Assembly (NCBI GenBank): GCA_008729055.1
Contig: SDUX01000065.1
Location: 52,514 to 116,513, forward strand
DNA length: 64,000 nt
Direction of reading: 5' to 3'
From: Pyropia haitanensis
Taxonomy: Eukaryota > Rhodophyta > Bangiophyceae > Bangiales > Bangiaceae
Shown here: piece by piece, positions 32,901 through 40,417 of the stretch
Numbering within the stretch: position 1 is the stretch's first letter
Layout of the letters: every line of letters begins with the position of its first letter
Position numbers and translations under genes: made by a program
The notes under the pieces: generated by a model
Databases searched by the model: none
The model's input: the letters and a program-made list of their open reading frames with translations, nothing else
Told to the model about the DNA's origin: nothing

Positions 32901-33975
32901 GCCTCGGACACCAGAAGGGTATGAGTACCTTCTGGTGATGTGTGATCGCTTTACTAAGCTCACACGGGTGGCCCCACTCAAGGACACCACTGCCTTGGAC
33001 GTCTTGAGCGAGTTGCTCGACGTCTGGATAGCCAGTTATGGTATCCCGGACTCTGTCCTTTCGGACAACGGACCGCAGTTCGCGTCCGTCCTATACCAGG
33101 GAGTCCTGAAGATGCTCGGGGTGGAAACAAACTACGCCACCCCGTACCACCCCCAGACTAATGGGCAGGTGGAGCGCTTCAATAAGACACTAGTGCGCCA
33201 GTTGCGTCACTATGTGCACGACCATGTAGTCACATGGGCGCGCTACGCGTCACTACTTGTGACAGCGTACAACTCCCAAGTGCACAGTAGCACGGGAGAG
33301 GCACCGTTTGCCTTTGTATGTCCACGGCGACTCAAGCCAGTGGCCATTGAACGCCTCACCCAGACTGAGGGTGACACGTCGACCCAAACTCCGGGTCAAG
33401 CTAAGGCCGCCCTCCTCCATAAATTGGAAGAGATGATACCCCTTGTCCAGAAGACCATGGACAAGGCGCAGGCGAGGTACAAAAAGAATTTCGACATCCG
33501 AGTTCGGAGTCGACGTACCCCCCTTCGAGTTGGAGAATGGGTGTACGTGAATGCCCACGACAAACCGGGCGGGAAATTGGTCTTCAAGACTCTGGGACCA
33601 TATCAAATATTGAAGACGGATGGGCGTCGGTTGACCATCGAGAGTGACGATGGCATCCGTACTATCAATGGGAATCACGCAACTCGCGCTCCCGAACCAC
33701 CCGAGGGAGACCCAGCTTGGGCTCGGGCACTCAAGGCATGGCAAGTCCCAGCCTTGCCGTCAACTTCCAATAAGCCAATGGAAGCCGTGTTCGATAAATT
33801 CGTCGGACACGGGTACGATGAATCGGGGCGACTCATGCTCCGTGTCAGATGGTTTGGGTATGGGTCGGACTCCGACACATGGGAACATGTGGAGGACCTT
33901 CCAACTGAGAAGGTCCGTCGGTATTGCCACGTGGCAAAAATACCTATGAGGCGTCGCCCAACTCAGGCGACGTAG
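29983..33975 (+). CDS. pol: Pol polyprotein of chromovirus family 1
   Basis: About 1330 residues in the -1 frame relative to gag, with no credible ATG at its start. Domain order is Ty3/Gypsy: aspartic protease VDTGSP (nt 30238), reverse transcriptase with YLDD (nt 31558), RNase H starting DVDASYDQ (about nt 32010), and integrase with an HHCC zinc site (H...H...CATC, about nt 32680-32810). The DDE triad lies in AVDLLG (32881), LSDNGPQF (33061) and GQVERFNK (33173). The C-terminus has an SH3-like segment and a chromodomain (LRVRWFGY...DTWEHVEDL, about nt 33770-33950). No stop or frame break interrupts it, so the enzymes look functional. Expression is inferred to occur as a Gag-Pol fusion by frameshifting. 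Confidence 0.96.
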   Translation, partial: GKRLAAGVELTPQTSAAGQGELHPTPTHGRVKLLRRPRGVRPQGKAPSRRYDPSRIVSVLVGSNYQVAARLWLYDGYEFASRVIVDTGSPVSLIRQELLPEGVEVSQVDRLTWRMFDVNGGLLSIVGSIALSVCIGSYQTEVTFGVVPRMSVPVLLGTDYVDTHVPEVRGPEGFIRMLNGETVPILRKGATVSPKTPKARESPRKTDGSTESVHVLKGVCIPPRSRTYVQVRTSFQGNGFVFPLDKTYEKHQVQVAPGPMTCGTDQTWVVEVLNVSKTPRRIPRGMKIANISTHEGNVTAVTQQQWKAMEEKTPFPPDPKPSADSPTVHRENVPKCLHDRLDKLIQKHHKLWNGDLGLIKATEHRIVLKPGVKPVRLNPYRMGPASRELTRKQVQRMKDLGVIEPSSGEWASPIVLVPKPDGTMRFCIDYRKLNERTVKDSYPLPRMDDCLDSLGEAKFFSTLDCNAGYWQIPIRKEDRPLTAFTCHCGVYQCVRLPFGLCNAPATFQRAIDMILAGVKWQYALVYLDDIIVFSGTAEEHLSHLDNVFTLLSRAGVTLKPAKCHLFSNEVAYLGHVVRPGSISVNEKNLVALRRASYPLTQTQLRSFLGMCNVYRRFTANFAKVSAPLNRLVSPKRPKRLDPPTQEEREAFERLKELLCNPPVLAIPRLGGHYIIDVDASYDQLGCCLLQQQTTGEYLPVGYYSKGLSPAQKNYTVTELEGLGVVWAVTMLRPYIEGGRFLVRCDHRALKWILTTTACSNNRLNRWRLRLAEFDFDVEYKSGQKHAVADAMSRIPTDGYDSVPIPEEIPHVGVTTRSGSVLDPRRPEMARILPLPKDKLVQAQESDKLCQQLKKELDSPEPTRFFFSEDGILCRRGHTQGEQQVVVPESLRKDILQREHSSPLGAHPGSTKLYQTLRKKYYWPSLVADVYGHVASCATCAQNRLMEARETSTMRLFPATEPFAAIAVDLLGPLPRTPEGYEYLLVMCDRFTKLTRVAPLKDTTALDVLSELLDVWIASYGIPDSVLSDNGPQFASVLYQGVLKMLGVETNYATPYHPQTNGQVERFNKTLVRQLRHYVHDHVVTWARYASLLVTAYNSQVHSSTGEAPFAFVCPRRLKPVAIERLTQTEGDTSTQTPGQAKAALLHKLEEMIPLVQKTMDKAQARYKKNFDIRVRSRRTPLRVGEWVYVNAHDKPGGKLVFKTLGPYQILKTDGRRLTIESDDGIRTINGNHATRAPEPPEGDPAWARALKAWQVPALPSTSNKPMEAVFDKFVGHGYDESGRLMLRVRWFGYGSDSDTWEHVEDLPTEKVRRYCHVAKIPMRRRPTQAT

Positions 33976-35550
33976 CCAGAGGTACGTCACCCCCACCCCA
34001 AAGTCGGGGAGGGGGATGACTCCCCCCACTGAGTCAAGTAGGGGGGAGGTGTCACAGTCGATACCAACAAAACAAAATTCTTCTTGATCATTAAGGGGGG
34101 GGACACGACCCACGCCCCCGCCGACATCTTGACCAACTTGGTGATGTAGAGCTCTGGAGGGGGGACACGACCCACGCCCCCCGTCACCACCCCTTGACCG
34201 ACTTGGCGAGGGCGAGCTCCGCGGGAAGTGGGACGACTCCACCCACGACCCGTAACACCTCCCCCGACTCAAGCACATAAAACGACAAAAGAAAAAAAAA
34301 AAAAAAAATAATAATGGGGGGGGGGTGGGGGGGAACCGACTCGCGTCACCCCCACCGACGGCCGCCCGACCCAGGGGCGGAAGAGAAAGCAGCACCCCCA
34401 CGGACAGCCGCCCGACACAGAGGCGGACAGGGACGACACACGCCCCGCCGACGAGCGCCCGACCCACGGGAGGGAGGAGGACGACAACACCACCCCGACC
34501 GCCGACCGCCCGACACACGGGAGGGAGGAGGACGACAACACCACCACGGCCGCCGACCGCCCGACCCACGGGAGGAAGAGAGACACACCACCCCGACCGC
34601 CGGCCACCCGACACACGGGAGGAAGAGGAAGGCGCACCACCCGCCGACGGACGCACGACCCCGCAGAGGGAGGAAGGGAAGACCCACACCCGACCGAAAG
34701 GGGGAGCACGCGCCCGACACAGGGGCCGGGAAGGGCGGAGCAGCGCCCCGACCGCCACCCCGCACCCCAGACACCAAGGGGGGAAAGGGGAAAGAAAAGG
34801 GGAGAAGCGCCCCGACCGGACGGCCCCGGGGGAAAACTCTCGCCCCGGGGGAAGCGTCACCCCGACCTGGGGTGAGGCGACGGATATGGGGGCGGAGTGG
34901 CAACTCACCCCCCGCCCCCCCCGGCACCTGAGGAGCCCGAGCCCAGTTGGCTCGGTGCCCCCCTGGAGATACTCCTCCTGCGTGTCCCTGGAAACTCCCA
35001 GGAACAGCAACAGGAGGAGGTGCCCGTTATGTGCGAGGTGTGCCGAGTGGGCACACCCCGCACCCTGCACGAGGTGTGCCGAGTGAGCACACCCCGCGCC
35101 CCGCGTGCGGCGTACCCAGGCGGCACGCCACGCCCCGCACCCGGCGTGCCAAGGCGGCACGCCAGGCCCTCGGAGGGAGGGGGGGTGATGAGTCACCACG
35201 CCCCACCCCTCGCGGGAGGTTATGTGGAAGGGGGGGGGGGTGCGGGCGGACACTGCACTAGCCCCCCCCCCCTGACACGGCCCACGCGACCCGGGCCACG
35301 AGATGTGCTCGACCGCCCCGGGCGCGGGCGGGCCCGCGCGACACGAGTTTGTGGGCGCGGCGCCCCTGGCCCCTACGTGTCCCTCACGACACTGGGCCAG
35401 ATCTTTCCGTCCACCCAATGAGGTGCGAGCTTCACGAGTTGTGATTCTCGTATCCTTAGCCCCCCTACCTGGGGAGATGCAATCTCGCCACCCCCAGGGA
35501 GATCTGCAAGTGGCAGATGATTGGACGTCCGCCGGGACGGCTGGACTGTT
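33976..35550 (+). other. 1.6-kb non-coding tail of family 1, minisatellite-rich
   Basis: Between the pol stop and the polypurine tract there is no recognisable domain. It contains two ~65-bp repeats beginning GGGGGACACGACCCACGC (about 34098 and 34160), an A-rich run (about 34290-34310), a ~60-bp minisatellite, and four ~36-bp units around 35030-35170 whose GTGTGCCGAGTGGGCACAC cores can fold. A GGGGGGAGGTGTCACAG near 34043 resembles a second polypurine tract. Open frames here exist on both strands but are repeat-derived. Confidence 0.7.
34435..34690. repeat. ~60-bp minisatellite in the family 1 tail
   Basis: About four units share CCGACCGCC...CGCCCGACCCACGGGAGG(G)AGGA. The array is inside the retrotransposon, so it moves with it. 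Confidence 0.75.
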
Positions 35551-35563
35551 GAGGAGGGGGAAA
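35551..35563 (+). promoter_or_regulatory. Polypurine tract of family 1
   Basis: GAGGAGGGGGAAA abuts the 3' LTR and is the expected plus-strand primer. Confidence 0.88.
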
Positions 35564-36084
35564 TGTGACAAACCCCGAATCTGGGTTTGAATATTCGGAG
35601 CAAGTGGCTCAGAATTGAGATTGGATTTCACCCGACCCATGAGTGAAATATTCCGATTTCAGCTCGAAGTTCCGACTGGGACTTTCGGCACCCCATTTGC
35701 AGAGTATTGCAGTGGTTCGTATCTTGGGGATTTTTGCGCGGGAGCCAGACGGATTTCTACGCTTGCTTGCTTTGATTGTGGAGCCTTTTTATTGGGTGGT
35801 CTGAGTGTTCATTTTTTGCGTGTTTTACGAGGGGTGTGCGCGCGCATGCGTGCACACGAGGGTTTATATGCGCGGGACAGCAAGGCGGGGAGGGCCCCCC
35901 TTGGCTGCCAAGTAAACTCCGTCTGGCTCCGACACATCTTGTTCGTGCCTTGGCGAGTCGGCCACTCGTCACACGCAAGTCGCGTGTTGGTGTTGCACGG
36001 GTTGCTTCCGGTGTTCCAAGTTGGGACCCGAGCGTGCGTGTTCCGCCCCCACAAGTTGTGGGTCGGCGTAGCCGTACTGCTACA
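35564..36084 (+). repeat. 3' LTR of chromovirus family 1
   Basis: Same 521-bp length and ends as 27407-27927, followed by the GCGGG target duplication at 36085-36089. Confidence 0.97.
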
Positions 36085-36265
36085 GCGGGGGCAACAACAA
36101 CCACCTGCCGGAGCGGCCGCCGAGCCCGCTTTGGTGGGGCAGGCCGAGCGGGGGCAGCAACCAACTGCCGGCGCGGCGGGCCAGCCCGCGTGGGTGGGGC
36201 GGGCCAAGTGGGGGCAACAACCAGCGGCTGGTGCGGCCGCCGAGCCCGCGTGGCGGCCGCGCTGC
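36085..36265. repeat. 60-bp minisatellite, part right of the chromovirus
   Basis: Continues the 27085-27406 array in phase: three further units with GGCCGAGCGGGGGCAGCAACC and related blocks, then decays. Confidence 0.85.
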
Positions 36266-36852
36266 GGGGCCAAGCGACCACTTGCAGCAGCGGCCGACGA
36301 ACTTGCTGCAGCCGCCATGCCCGCCGTTGGACGGGTATCCGGATCGCCCGCGGGCAAACGACACCGGGACAGTCCGTCACCTGAGCCCTCGCGGAAGACC
36401 AGGGCAGCCGTTGGGCGGCGGCCAAGTCGGGCCGCTTGGCGGCACCGAGGAGCAGCAGCAGAGGCGGCCGCTGAGCCCGCGCCGGCCGTCAGCTGCCACG
36501 CTCGCGAACCCTCAGGCACGCGCGCGGGCGTGGGTGAACCAGCTGCCGCGGCCGCCGAGCCCGCGCGGGCCGGAGAGGCCGTCAGCTGGCGGCCGCGACG
36601 GTGCGCCGACGGGATTGAGATTGCTGCTCGCCGGTGGCGGAGCGGGAGCCAACGGGAGCAACCACCAGCAGCAGCAGCGGCCGCCACGTCTGCCGAGCCC
36701 GCCGAGCCCGCGGAGGAGGGGTGGCCGGGCACTGGGTGGCAGCGAGGGTGGCCCGACTGGGCAGGACGCCCCGCAAGTTCCCGCTCCGGGCCCACTCGGC
36801 CATCTGCAGCCACTAGTTGGAGGCGGCCGAGCGGGAGCAAGGGAGGAAGCTC

Positions 36853-36895
<43 letters not shown>

Positions 36896-37327
36896 AGAAG
36901 AGCGGCAACCGAGCGCGAGTGGGCGGGCGGGGCCGCTCATTTGCGGCCCCCAGGCGAGGCCGAGTCAAACGAGCGGGCCCCAAGCCGTCCCTGTCCGCAA
37001 TCAGCTGTCGTCTTCAGGGACGGGCAGCGAGCCGCCGAGGTGTTCCCCGTCCCCTGCCGCAGCAAACGAGCCGCGGCGGGGCGAGGGGGGGTCTGCCACC
37101 CGCGCTTGGGGTGCATCAACCATCGTGCACCGACAGGGCCGCGCCCAGCGGTCACACGAGCGTGGGCCGAGCGACACCGGCCCACCACCGCGGCCATCCT
37201 CGAGCAGCACCGACCCCCCGTCGTGTCATCCTCGTGCCGCCGCTCCATTTCGATCCGACGGACACGGGGCGGCGGCGGGAGCGGGACAGCCTGCGGCGAC
37301 ATTGACGCCGACGCCGACGACACGACC
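36266..37327. other. GC-rich region upstream of Harbinger ORF1
   Basis: Long open frames in more than one phase, Ala/Gly/Arg-rich, with a (CAG)n tract at 36854-36894. One frame runs unbroken from the 3' LTR into ORF1, but nothing in it resembles a domain. It may hold the transposon's left subterminal region; I could not find its terminal repeat. Confidence 0.4.
36854..36894. repeat. (CAG)n microsatellite
   Basis: About 13-14 uninterrupted CAG units, reading as poly-Gln, poly-Ser or poly-Ala according to frame. Confidence 0.9.
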
Positions 37328-39688
37328 ATGTTCTCCTCCTCTTCCAACTGGGGTCGAGGGCAGACCCGCCGAAGCTCTCTCGGTGGGAGCCCCAGCGGCC
37401 GCTCCTCCGGCTACGCTAGCGACGGCAGCGGCGCCGCCAGCGCCGCCAGCAGTAGCACAAAGTACACCGTCCCCCCGCGTGGCCCGCCCCGAGGCCGCGC
37501 ATCCCCTTGCGGACGCAGCACCTATGGACGTGGACGGGGAGGGCGGCCCCCGCGTAGTGGAGGCCACGCTGACGGCGGGGCCGACGACGGCCTCACCGAC
37601 GGGGACGGGGATCTCGCAGCAGAGGCCGCAGCAGCAGCCGCTGGCGCGCCAACCAGGCCAGGGACCGGGCAACGCGGCCGGCGCGGAGAAGGCGGCTCGA
37701 AGCGTAGCCGAGGACGCGGCCGTGGAGGCGGCGAGGCGGGCGTTCGAGCTGGAGTGGGACCTCGCGTCCACACCAACGGGGTCCCCTACTCCGCCGTCGA
37801 GCGTGTACAGCTGAGCGCTGCGTGGCTGGACACGTCTCAGAACGCGGTGGTGGGAACGGACCAGAACAGCAAGAAGTTTTTTTCTGCCGTCACGGCCAAC
37901 TTCCAGGCGCGGATGGACCGCGTTGACGTGGAGCTGCCAATGGAGGGCGTCCCCGCGAGGGTGCTGCGGGAGCCCACAGGGGTCCAGAGATACTTCAAGA
38001 AGCTGAACGAGAAGGTTATGCGTCTCGTGTGTGCGCGCGTGCACGTGGAGGGCCTCAACCTGACTGGCAACCCGTCGGAGGCCGACATGGAGCTGGCCAT
38101 GATGGCTGTGTTTGAGAACCGGGATGAGTACGAGGCGATCAGGCTGGGCACGTACGTTCCAAACCCCGCCCTCAAAACGGCGGAGGCGAGAGCGAAGTAC
38201 TGTATGGACTGCTGGCGTGTGCTGAAGGTATCGGACAGGTACAGTGGCGCCGCTGCGATGCAGGCCATGGAGGCGCGCCGCCGCGGCCGCTGCGCTGCTG
38301 GCGCGGCGGGGGGGGCAGCGAGCACCGCGGCGTCTGTAAGCGATGGAGTCACTGCGCGGGAGGCGGCCGCCGCCGACGGGGCCGCCACAGACGCGGCCGT
38401 GACCGATGGCGGTGCACCATCGGGGACGCGCGCGGACGGCCTGGCGGCTGGCAAGCGCCACCGGCCGGCTACTTTTGCTGACCGGCCGCTGGGGACGCAG
38501 TCAACGATGGCGGATCTTTCGCGGGCTGCGCGCGATAAGACATTTGCAGACGAGGGCGCTGCAAACACCAAGGCGCTGAAGGTGCTGGCGGACGCGGCTC
38601 GTGACCGTAACATCATTGCCACTTTATCGGCACCCGCTATTCGGGACGAGCCGCGCTTTCGGGACTTTCTCTGCAAGCGGACCGACGAGCTGATCGCGGC
38701 GCACTTGGCCGCGCGACATGGTCTTGCCGCCCCGGGCGCGGCCGCTAACAACGGCGGCGCCCATAGGACGAGGCCCGGTCTAGCGGGGCTTTCTGTGGAT
38801 GTTGCTGTGCGGGAAGCTGGCAATGCAGAAGTAGAACGTGAGTTGAGCTCTGCGGGGGCTGCCGGGGCGGCCGCCGGTGCAAGGGGGGCGAACAGCGAGG
38901 GGGGCGTGCGGGGAGGGGGGGTCGGGGGGGGAGCGGCCGCCTCAGCGGCCTTGACGATTGCTGCGGCCGCGGCTGCTGGGCAGGCCGCGGCCGCGTCTGT
39001 CGTCGGGGCCGCTGCGGGCTCAAGGCCTCCAGGTGGCCGCTCTTCAGCGGCCGCCGGGGCTGCGGCCGCCGCCAGCACGCCCCCTCTCACAGCCCCCCGT
39101 CCTGCTCTTCTCCCTTGGCCGGCACTCAAGGGCGGCCATCCGCCGATGTCTCCGTCCTTACCTCCCGTGGACTTTGCGTGGCCGCCCGTCGCGCCGCGCC
39201 CACCCCCGCGACCTCGTCGGCCGGCACCGGTACCTGCACCGGCGGTGCTGTACGGGCAGGCTGAGCGGCCGAGAGCGGCGGTGGCCGCTGAGTCGGCGGC
39301 CACCGCCGACCCGCACGCTTTTCGTCGGTCCGCGATAACTGCCGAGGGGGCGGCGACGACGACGGCGCCCGACGTGTTCGCGTCTGCCGCCATGTCCATC
39401 ACGACGGCCGCGACGGGCGGCCGCTCGGCGGCCGCCTTGCTATCTGTCGGCCGTCGGGCGCAGGTCACAAGGAGGCTGCAGTACGCCACGCAGCGCAGCT
39501 GTAAGGGTAAAGGGCCGAAGCGGGCGGCCCTCTATGTTTCTCTCTCGCCCTCCGTGTCTGCGTCCGAGGACCCTGACGCCGATGACGGAGTTGGGGTTGT
39601 GCGTGACGAGGACAGTGACTTTGAGGGCCTCATTGGTGACGTAAAGGAGCTAGAGGAGGAACAAGACGATGAGGACGTGTACCTGTGA
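37328..39688 (+). CDS. PIF/Harbinger ORF1-like Myb/NAM-associated protein
   Basis: A 786-residue frame from ATG 37328. Residues about 160-320 resemble the Myb/SANT-like, NAM-associated proteins encoded by ORF1 of PIF/Pong transposons: AWLDTSQNAVVGTDQNSKKFFSAVTANF, then VEGLNLTGNPSEADMELAMMAVFE, then a CMDCWRVLK motif. In that family ORF1 binds DNA and partners the transposase for nuclear import and excision. The remainder is Ala/Gly-rich and disordered, ending in an acidic tail (EELEEEQDDED type). The gene converges on the DDE transposase 730 bp downstream on the opposite strand. The frame is open far upstream into low-complexity DNA, so the true start could lie earlier. Confidence 0.75.
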   Translation: MFSSSSNWGRGQTRRSSLGGSPSGRSSGYASDGSGAASAASSSTKYTVPPRGPPRGRASPCGRSTYGRGRGGRPPRSGGHADGGADDGLTDGDGDLAAEAAAAAAGAPTRPGTGQRGRRGEGGSKRSRGRGRGGGEAGVRAGVGPRVHTNGVPYSAVERVQLSAAWLDTSQNAVVGTDQNSKKFFSAVTANFQARMDRVDVELPMEGVPARVLREPTGVQRYFKKLNEKVMRLVCARVHVEGLNLTGNPSEADMELAMMAVFENRDEYEAIRLGTYVPNPALKTAEARAKYCMDCWRVLKVSDRYSGAAAMQAMEARRRGRCAAGAAGGAASTAASVSDGVTAREAAAADGAATDAAVTDGGAPSGTRADGLAAGKRHRPATFADRPLGTQSTMADLSRAARDKTFADEGAANTKALKVLADAARDRNIIATLSAPAIRDEPRFRDFLCKRTDELIAAHLAARHGLAAPGAAANNGGAHRTRPGLAGLSVDVAVREAGNAEVERELSSAGAAGAAAGARGANSEGGVRGGGVGGGAAASAALTIAAAAAAGQAAAASVVGAAAGSRPPGGRSSAAAGAAAAASTPPLTAPRPALLPWPALKGGHPPMSPSLPPVDFAWPPVAPRPPPRPRRPAPVPAPAVLYGQAERPRAAVAAESAATADPHAFRRSAITAEGAATTTAPDVFASAAMSITTAATGGRSAAALLSVGRRAQVTRRLQYATQRSCKGKGPKRAALYVSLSPSVSASEDPDADDGVGVVRDEDSDFEGLIGDVKELEEEQDDEDVYL

Positions 39689-40417
39689 TGAGTTTGTGGC
39701 TTTGCAAACATGCTTGCGTTTGTGTTTTTTTTTCTGCGTTCTGTTTATGTGTCTTTCGGGCGTTTTTTTCTCTTGGTTGTGTTCTTCTGTTGTTTTTACG
39801 GTGTTTCTGGTGGTCATTGTGTGTGAGCATCACTGCGGGTCGGGCCTCGACACTGTTCCATGCATGTCACCCTGCAATAAACCTTTGCACAATACACATT
39901 ATGTCTTCACTCTCTACTGAAACCTCTCTACAAGGGAGTCCACGCGAGAATCCAACGCCCTGTGCGCGCCCTCCCTCCAACAGCGAGCGCAGCTGCGAAG
40001 AACCAATTCCGCTCGTCCCCGTGGGCCAACGGCACACTAATCCGCCGCCCCGGCCCTACGGCAGGGGAGCGCCCGCCTGCCGCTAGTGGCCGTGAGGTGC
40101 CCCTGCGTGGCGGTATTGCGCGGCCGCCAGTCGCGCATGGGCGGCCGCTTTGGGCGGTTATAAGTCGCGCCTGGGCGGCCACAGTGGGCGACCGGAGTGG
40201 GGCATATCGCACACAAAGCCGAGCGGCGGCCGGCTTTTGAGCGCACGTAAAGCGGCGGCGGCGGCCGCCGGACATGCCATTTGTGGCCGCAGATACGCGT
40301 CTGCCTTCTGAGAACGAGCCAAGCAGGCCGCATGTGTTACAGCGTCATCGTCTTCAGGAAAAAAAAAAACCCGAAGGAAAAAAAAAACCGTTTTCTCCAC
40401 GCGCTTTGCGCCCTGCA
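39689..40417. other. Convergent intergenic region of the Harbinger pair
   Basis: A T-rich 3' UTR-like stretch (39720-39830), an AATAAA signal at 39876-39881, then GC-rich sequence with GGCGGCCGC repeats (40040-40260) and A-runs near 40360-40390. No gene is recognisable. Confidence 0.6.
39876..39881 (+). terminator. Polyadenylation signal of ORF1
   Basis: AATAAA 188 bp after the ORF1 stop, preceded by a T-rich tract. Confidence 0.55.

Larger units (their letters stand above)
27407..36084 (+). mobile_element. Complete Ty3/Gypsy chromovirus (family 1)
   Basis: An 8678-bp element with 521-bp LTRs (27407-27927 and 35564-36084) that looked identical wherever I compared them, TG...CA termini, a primer-binding site two bases after the 5' LTR, a polypurine tract before the 3' LTR, and open gag and pol frames. 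GCGGG is duplicated at 27402-27406 and 36085-36089. Removing the element and one GCGGG restores the minisatellite in phase. The chromodomain at the end of pol places it among chromoviruses, which target chromatin for integration. Identical LTRs and open frames indicate a recent, possibly still active insertion. Confidence 0.97.

Noticed and set aside
33760..35640. 626-codon minus-strand open frame opposite the end of pol and the family 1 tail
   Set aside because: It is antisense to pol and to minisatellites, crosses the LTR boundary, and shows only repeat-derived residues; long antisense frames are expected at this GC content.
35615..37327. Upstream extension of the Harbinger ORF1 frame into the chromovirus 3' LTR
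   Set aside because: The first part is LTR sequence also translated at 27458; it is open by chance and belongs to a separate insertion.
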